From Paenibacillus pinihumi DSM 23905 = JCM 16419 (GTDB lineage Bacteria; Bacillota; Bacilli; Paenibacillales; Paenibacillaceae): a stretch of DNA of 64,000 bases. The DNA lies in the NCBI RefSeq assembly GCF_000422505.1, contig NZ_AULX01000020.1:1-64000 (forward strand). The letters are read 5' to 3'. A program made the translations under genes and the position numbers. Shown here one piece after another: positions 59,715 through 64,000 of this stretch (its first letter is position 1; the number at the start of each line of letters is the position of its first letter). Under the pieces are notes generated by a model. It searched no databases. It was not told where the DNA came from and saw only the letters and a program-made list of their open reading frames with translations.

Positions 59715-61130
59715 ATGATGCAGGGAATATTGGAACGGAACCGGATCACTTCTTTGACGAAACCGGATATTTCAAATATGCAGGCCTGTGTACAGGACAT
59801 CAAGAAAGCAGTACTCTCTAATCTGCAAGGCCCGCCAGATATCCTTGATTTCCATGAATTGAGAGGCAGACTGCAAGCAGCAAAGGACAAGCTTCCGAAA
59901 TTGTATCAGGATGCCGTCGTGAATCCGTTTATAAAAACATTGGATGAGTTGGGACAGCAAGGCTTTATGCAAATTCTCATTAGAGATCCGAAGCGAAACA
60001 GTACCGCAAGGCTGATGCTGGATATTGCCCAAAGCATATTGCAAAACGCCGAAGGCTATAATGCTATTGCTTCTGATGCATTTCAGGAGGTTGTAAGTGA
60101 TCTTTATGACGGATTCCTTAGTGCGAGTGACCGGGCTGGCATCAAGCCGCCGGATTACAGCATTATTCCGCCGCTTGTAAAATGGGGACAGCCGGAGAGC
60201 GGGCCTTATACTTGGCCCATCGATGCGACAAGCAGCTTTGGCTTGAAAACGGCTGTTGTAAGTCTGCCTCCGGTACATGCCCATACCGGCTTATTATCCT
60301 GGTCCAGCATTCCGCATGAAGTATGCGGCCATGATATTTTGCATGCGGACGAGGGCTTATTGCAGGAACTGTCTGAGAAAGTACACACCGCATTAGCCAG
60401 CCAGAATATCGGACATGGACTGCCGGACTACTGGGCTTCGCGCATTGATGAGACAGCATCGGATGTGCTCGGAGTCCTTAACCTTGGCCCGGCGGCAGCT
60501 ATTGGGCTCATCGGCTATTTCCGTGGTATTCGCGCGGCAATATCAGGGGATGCCCGGCTTCAAAACAATGGATCTTCAAATGATCCGCATCCCGCTGATA
60601 TTCTAAGAGGCTATCTGGGCGCGTACGCCACCTCCCTGCTCGAGTTCGATGATTCCGCTGCCTGGGCACAAATCATTGAATCCGAAACAAATAAGGATTT
60701 ATCGTCCATCCGCCTGAACGGCCGGGAAGTTGATCCGGAAACAGCCAAGCGCTCGGCCCGCATCGTTGCGGAGACCATTATGAAGACGAAACTGAGCAGC
60801 CTTGAGAATCACAGTCTGGATGAAATTCAAAACTGGAGAAATCAGGATGAACAGATTGTTGGCGTCCTGCGTCCATTGCTGCAAACTTTTGTCCCGCTTG
60901 ATGACGAATTCCGTTCAGGCTACTACGCAGCCCATGTTGCCGCAGCAGCTGTGACTGAAGGTCTTACCCAGAATGCCGACCTGCAAATCATTTTCGACCG
61001 GATGCTGGCACTGCTGAAGATTATGCATGATACGAATCCTGCATGGGGACCACTTCACATTCATCATCCAGGGGATATTGCACCGCACTTCCTCTATCAG
61101 GCATCCGTTCCAAAACCGCTTCTGATTTAA
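59715..61130 (+). CDS. Uncharacterised HExxxH protein (metalloprotease-like)
   Basis: A ~471-residue protein of unknown function. The central motif SSIPHEVCGHDILHADEG (near residue 204) reads HEVCGH, an HExxxH-type metal motif, and SRIDETASDVLGVLNLGPAA with a further acidic pair (near 250) fits a downstream glutamate ligand of gluzincins. Later segments include NDPHPADILRGYLGAYATSL and KSARIVAETIMKTKLS-like helices. It is not a canonical M3, M4 or M48 peptidase. The ATG at 59715 follows GGAGG and the gene is co-oriented with, and 16 bases after, the histidine phosphatase. A phospholipid-turnover role near two phosphodiesterases is speculative. Confidence 0.75.
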   Translation: MMQGILERNRITSLTKPDISNMQACVQDIKKAVLSNLQGPPDILDFHELRGRLQAAKDKLPKLYQDAVVNPFIKTLDELGQQGFMQILIRDPKRNSTARLMLDIAQSILQNAEGYNAIASDAFQEVVSDLYDGFLSASDRAGIKPPDYSIIPPLVKWGQPESGPYTWPIDATSSFGLKTAVVSLPPVHAHTGLLSWSSIPHEVCGHDILHADEGLLQELSEKVHTALASQNIGHGLPDYWASRIDETASDVLGVLNLGPAAAIGLIGYFRGIRAAISGDARLQNNGSSNDPHPADILRGYLGAYATSLLEFDDSAAWAQIIESETNKDLSSIRLNGREVDPETAKRSARIVAETIMKTKLSSLENHSLDEIQNWRNQDEQIVGVLRPLLQTFVPLDDEFRSGYYAAHVAAAAVTEGLTQNADLQIIFDRMLALLKIMHDTNPAWGPLHIHHPGDIAPHFLYQASVPKPLLI

Positions 61131-61133
61131 GAC

Positions 61134-61180
61134 AAAGCCCCGCAAGCTTTTGCTTATGCAGAAGCTTGCGGGGCTTTCAA
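61134..61180 (+). terminator. Terminator after the HExxxH gene
   Basis: AAAGCCCCGCAAGCTT (61134-61149) pairs with AAGCTTGCGGGGCTTT (61162-61177), with T-rich sequence on both strands, so it may act in both directions. Confidence 0.85.
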
Positions 61181-61219
61181 ATTGGAGAGACCCTTCCTGT
61201 AGAATCAAATTGCCCTTCC

Positions 61220-63055
61220 CTATAAAAACTTTAAATTATTCAGCCACTGGGTCAACGCCGCCAGCGGCCCCATACTAAGCTCTTCTGCAGCGGCAATCGC
61301 ATCCTCAGGGTAATCTGTTATGATACCGTCGACACCCATGCTGAAGAATCGTGTCATGCTTTCTTTATTATTTACGGTCCAGACATAAACAGGCTTGTGA
61401 TGCAGTCTCGCCGAAGCAATGACCGATTCTTTGACCATATATTCTTCCATAACGACAAAATCGGCATGAATCCGTCCCATATCCGGGACACCGGCGAACA
61501 TAATATACCCCACCTGAAGCTCTGGTGCCGCGGCTTTGACTTGCTGCACAATTTCATAATCAAGCGATTGTACAACGCATTCCTCCTGAAAATGATTTTC
61601 GCGTACAATCCGGGTAAATGTATCCACCAGATTTTGTTCATTTCCATGTGTTTTGATTTCAATGTTTAACTTTATTTTGCCCCGGGCCATATCCATTACT
61701 TCTGCCAGGCTGCTAATCCGCCCTGTCAAACTTCCCTGCTTCACTTCCAGTTTTTTTAGTTCATCCATCGTCAGATCATACACCTGGGCATTAACACCTG
61801 TGAGCCGCTTTAGATTCGTATCGTGTATGACGGCAAGATCACCGTCCCTAGTCTCCAATACATCGATTTCTGCATAATCCGCTTTTGCCTCAATAGCGCC
61901 CTGAATCGCTTCGATCGTATTCTCCGGCCCCTTGGATATGTATCCCCTATGAGCCATAATCTCAACTTTTTGATCCGCCATGTCCAATTCACCGATAGCC
62001 GGCAGGACAGCAAGTGCCGTTGCAAACACAATAACAGTGCCAAGTACGATCAGTTTTCTTTTATGCTTGAGAAGCAGTCCTTGACTCTGAATAGAACGGT
62101 CTTCCTTGCTCTTGGGCTCGGGAAGCTGCAGCATGGCATGATCCGGATCTGCTTTCGCCATGTATATCCGGGTAAGCGTCGTAATATAAAGCGGCATAAA
62201 AAATAGCGTCGCCAGATAGAAGGATAGTACAGTGCTTTTCAAGGCAACGGTCCTCACAAGACCTGCAAATACCGTCTGCTTCTCCCAGAGGAAATATAGA
62301 AGGCCAATCCCGCCCATAAACAATACCAGCAGTAGAATGACAACGATCATGTACAATAGCAATACGGACACGATGACCACAGTTATGCGGATATATCTTT
62401 TTTTAAGGAGTGCAACGCTTTTTTTCGCCGCCTTCCAAAAGCTTGCCACCCCCTCGATCACCACAACATGAAGCAAAAAAGTCCAGCGGACATTGAAAAA
62501 CAGCATAACACCGAGCACACCGGCAAGCAGCAGTGCTCCTCCGACTGTTTTTGACAGCTCGCCCGAGATAAAATTAGGAATTTCCAAGGAAGGCAGCAGC
62601 GTAGCGCCGAATCCCGCACCGAGCGGCAGAAACAGCAGCAGATAGATCGCCCATCCCAGAAATCCATACTTGAACAGCGATGGAAGGTAGGACAGCGATT
62701 GCAAAAACGCCGGGATAAGCCCGATCCGCTGTCTTTTGTGACCGTAATAAGAAAGGATAATGAGAACGGAAAACTCTAAAAAAATCAGCAGCGTGGCAAT
62801 GGGAACCAAAATCAGCATGCATAACAAGCCATAGCCGCTTATCACAAATTGCAGCAGCTCATAATTGGTTGCACCCGCAAACCCTCCCAGCCGGAGAAGT
62901 CCGCGGAATATGAATGAAATCGCCGGAATGAAGATAAATAACGTTAGCGTCTTATAAATTAACTCGAAAACTATGATTTCCCGGTACGTAAAGGCCAGCG
63001 TCCGAAAAATATCGGCAATCTGCTTGTGTATAGGAACCTTATAAGCCTTGCTCAT
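61220..63055 (-). CDS. Glycerophosphoryl diester phosphodiesterase with membrane domain
   Basis: A ~611-residue protein. Residues ~1-330 form the GDPD membrane domain with six to eight hydrophobic helices (FELIYKTLTLFIFIPAISFI, FNVRWTFLLHVVVIEGVASF), a further helix lies near 340-360, and residues ~370-600 are the catalytic barrel: EIMAHRGYISKGPENTIEAI, ADYAEIDVLETRDGDLAVIH and GRIHADFVVMEEYMVKESVI. It differs from the soluble GDPD at 58103 in topology and could act on membrane lipids or their fragments. The ATG at 63055 follows CAGGTG; a GTG at 63064 is an alternative. Confidence 0.9.
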   Translation of the reverse strand: MSKAYKVPIHKQIADIFRTLAFTYREIIVFELIYKTLTLFIFIPAISFIFRGLLRLGGFAGATNYELLQFVISGYGLLCMLILVPIATLLIFLEFSVLIILSYYGHKRQRIGLIPAFLQSLSYLPSLFKYGFLGWAIYLLLFLPLGAGFGATLLPSLEIPNFISGELSKTVGGALLLAGVLGVMLFFNVRWTFLLHVVVIEGVASFWKAAKKSVALLKKRYIRITVVIVSVLLLYMIVVILLLVLFMGGIGLLYFLWEKQTVFAGLVRTVALKSTVLSFYLATLFFMPLYITTLTRIYMAKADPDHAMLQLPEPKSKEDRSIQSQGLLLKHKRKLIVLGTVIVFATALAVLPAIGELDMADQKVEIMAHRGYISKGPENTIEAIQGAIEAKADYAEIDVLETRDGDLAVIHDTNLKRLTGVNAQVYDLTMDELKKLEVKQGSLTGRISSLAEVMDMARGKIKLNIEIKTHGNEQNLVDTFTRIVRENHFQEECVVQSLDYEIVQQVKAAAPELQVGYIMFAGVPDMGRIHADFVVMEEYMVKESVIASARLHHKPVYVWTVNNKESMTRFFSMGVDGIITDYPEDAIAAAEELSMGPLAALTQWLNNLKFL

Positions 63056-63377
63056 TATTAACACCTGCTTGTAAAGAGAATTATCCGTGAAGCCAGACTA
63101 CAAAACTGTCAGGTTGAAATATCCTTCATTTTAACATAAAGCTGGAATACTTGTTAGAAGCCCTTCCTCTCTCCAGCAGTGATTTCCTTATCATCCATCA
63201 TGTAGCGTTCTTGCATGGTATATCCTATAATAAAAATTAACCCCGAAATCAAGCTGCAAATTTCACAGATCCCGGCTACGGACAGGGCTTAACGCCTTCG
63301 CCAAGGAGAGATGGATCTTTGCATTGCCTTTCCCCTGTCATTCATAAGGATATTGAAGGCATCTTACGGAAGAAATT
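63056..63377. other. Intergenic stretch without recognisable gene
   Basis: It holds the promoter region of the membrane phosphodiesterase, but I cannot mark specific elements. Nothing else is seen. Confidence 0.4.
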
Positions 63378-63638
63378 ATGCTCGCCGTACCCAATCATCA
63401 CTCTTTTGCCGAACGCAGCAGTATAAGCTTGATTGAAGCGAGCCATGAGCCGTTTATATGTATTAAAAGCGGAAATCCTGCCTTCCATGTCATTCGCATT
63501 GAGCAGCCTGTGTGCACGCGTACTTATCAGATTGCGTGGTCCAAGAGCGCCGTTACTTGTCCCAGGCTGCCTGTCTTTTCCGGGATTTTCCCGTTCAACG
63601 CTTTGCCGGAATATCCAAATTATAACCTGAACGATTGA
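63378..63638 (+). CDS. Possible small protein, 86 residues
   Basis: Open frame starting MLAVPNHHSFAERSSISLIE and ending GIFPFNALPEYPNYNLND, with coding-like amino-acid composition but no recognised family. It lies 15 bases before the DUF3891 gene on the same strand, which argues for it. Only a weak ACGGAAG precedes the ATG, and a minus-strand frame of 121 codons overlaps it. It could be the remnant of a longer gene. Confidence 0.35.
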   Translation: MLAVPNHHSFAERSSISLIEASHEPFICIKSGNPAFHVIRIEQPVCTRTYQIAWSKSAVTCPRLPVFSGIFPFNALPEYPNYNLND

Positions 63639-63653
63639 AAGGGGTTGCAAGTC

Positions 63654-64000
63654 ATGATTATTCGTGATGCCGGACAAGAGTTTATAATGATAACCCAGCA
63701 TGAGCACGGACAGCTCTCAGGAGCATTTGCCCGTCATTTTCAACAGCGTTTCTTCATCGATCAGCGCTTCTATGAGGATCTAATGATTGCAGTCAGCGAG
63801 CATGACAGATGCTGGATCGGGCTCGATGATACCCCGATCTGGAATGATGCGGCGTCTGTACCCTACACATTTATCGACTATCCGCTGCTCCCCAAGCTGG
63901 CATTTTACCGATTCGGCATCGATGAGATCGAACAGATGAGTCCCTATGCCGCTCTGCTTTGCAGTCTGCATTTCGCCTCCTTTCTGGACCTTCAGACATC
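63654..64000 (+). CDS. DUF3891 family protein (cut by window edge)
   Basis: From the ATG at 63654, behind AAAGGGG, the frame stays open to the end of the window (~115 codons). It begins MIIRDAGQEFIMITQHEHGQ and continues LSGAFARHFQQRFFIDQRFY, then AVSEHDRCWIGLDDTPIWND, the typical DUF3891 pattern with paired His residues (QHEH, EHD) reminiscent of HD-type metal sites. The function of the family is unknown. The 3' end is outside the window. Confidence 0.85.
   Translation, partial: MIIRDAGQEFIMITQHEHGQLSGAFARHFQQRFFIDQRFYEDLMIAVSEHDRCWIGLDDTPIWNDAASVPYTFIDYPLLPKLAFYRFGIDEIEQMSPYAALLCSLHFASFLDLQT

Noticed and set aside
63342-63707. 121-codon minus-strand frame near the right edge
   Set aside because: It overlaps the start of a recognisable DUF3891 gene on the plus strand.
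1-64000. CRISPR arrays, tRNA and rRNA genes
   Set aside because: No regularly spaced repeats, cloverleaf sequences or rRNA stretches were seen. The only structured RNA supported is the T-box leader at 42.3-42.5 kb.

Overview
The window looks like a chromosomal segment of a low-to-mid GC Gram-positive spore-former of the Paenibacillus type. This is inferred from GGAGG-type ribosome binding sites, frequent TTG/GTG starts, strong hairpin-plus-T-run terminators, a T-box leader, and families typical of that group (DUF1259, DUF4256, SF0329, YndJ, VanZ, MocR, DHA2 MFS). No rRNA, tRNA, CRISPR array or prophage block is visible. About 45 genes appear intact, interleaved with an unusual number of decayed genes and mobile-element remnants.

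Layout. 0-3 kb: the 5' end of an ISNCY-like transposase running off the left edge, then a Mn/Zn ABC importer operon (ATPase, permease, lipoprotein) behind a strong promoter overlapping an MntR-like palindrome. 3-12.5 kb: a tandem GNAT, an ECF sigma factor fused to a degenerate peptidase-MA-like domain, a MurF ligase, several small proteins, two tandem DUF1259 genes, and an AraC regulator divergent from a DMT transporter. 12.5-25.5 kb: scattered housekeeping or accessory genes (SF0329, DJ-1/PfpI, Cof-HAD, DUF1877, tRNA-dihydrouridine synthase, VanZ, alpha/beta hydrolase, YndJ, TetR) among pseudogenes: an FMN-split-barrel protein, an FAD reductase, a PadR regulator, a serine recombinase and a multicopper oxidase.

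25.5-37.7 kb: a coherent catabolic operon on the minus strand. It encodes an Opp/Dpp-type ABC importer (binding protein, two permeases, two ATPases), two cysteine-type sulfatases without signal peptides and a formylglycine-generating enzyme with both catalytic cysteines. A divergent TetR regulator lies upstream, with a three-block IS66 remnant in the intergenic space. The likely scheme is import of a sulfated or sulfatase-sensitive compound, cytoplasmic desulfation, and co-expression of the enzyme that matures the sulfatases.

38-51 kb: a TetR/ketopantoate-reductase-like pair, a short alanyl-tRNA synthetase under a T-box leader, an IS3 (IS150-type) element with a truncated OrfB, a RluA pseudouridine synthase flanked by two decayed 3' ends of an rlmD-like methyltransferase gene, a MocR regulator whose PLP lysine is replaced by Asn and which is divergent from an FMN-split-barrel gene, a DHA2 efflux pump, a VOC protein and a phytoene/squalene synthase-like protein.

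51-64 kb: the most distinctive region. An Fbp/AfuABC-like importer (double-length permease, ATPase, lipoprotein) is controlled by a 723-residue regulator that joins a LacI head and LacI-type sensor to a second, complete solute-binding-protein domain. A cytosolic glycerophosphodiester phosphodiesterase is divergent from that regulator, and the same 13-bp LacI-like operator core lies before both the importer and the phosphodiesterase. A histidine phosphatase, an uncharacterised HExxxH protein, a membrane-anchored phosphodiesterase and the start of a DUF3891 gene complete the window. The best candidates for something new are the LacI/SBP double-sensor system and the sigma/pseudopeptidase fusion.
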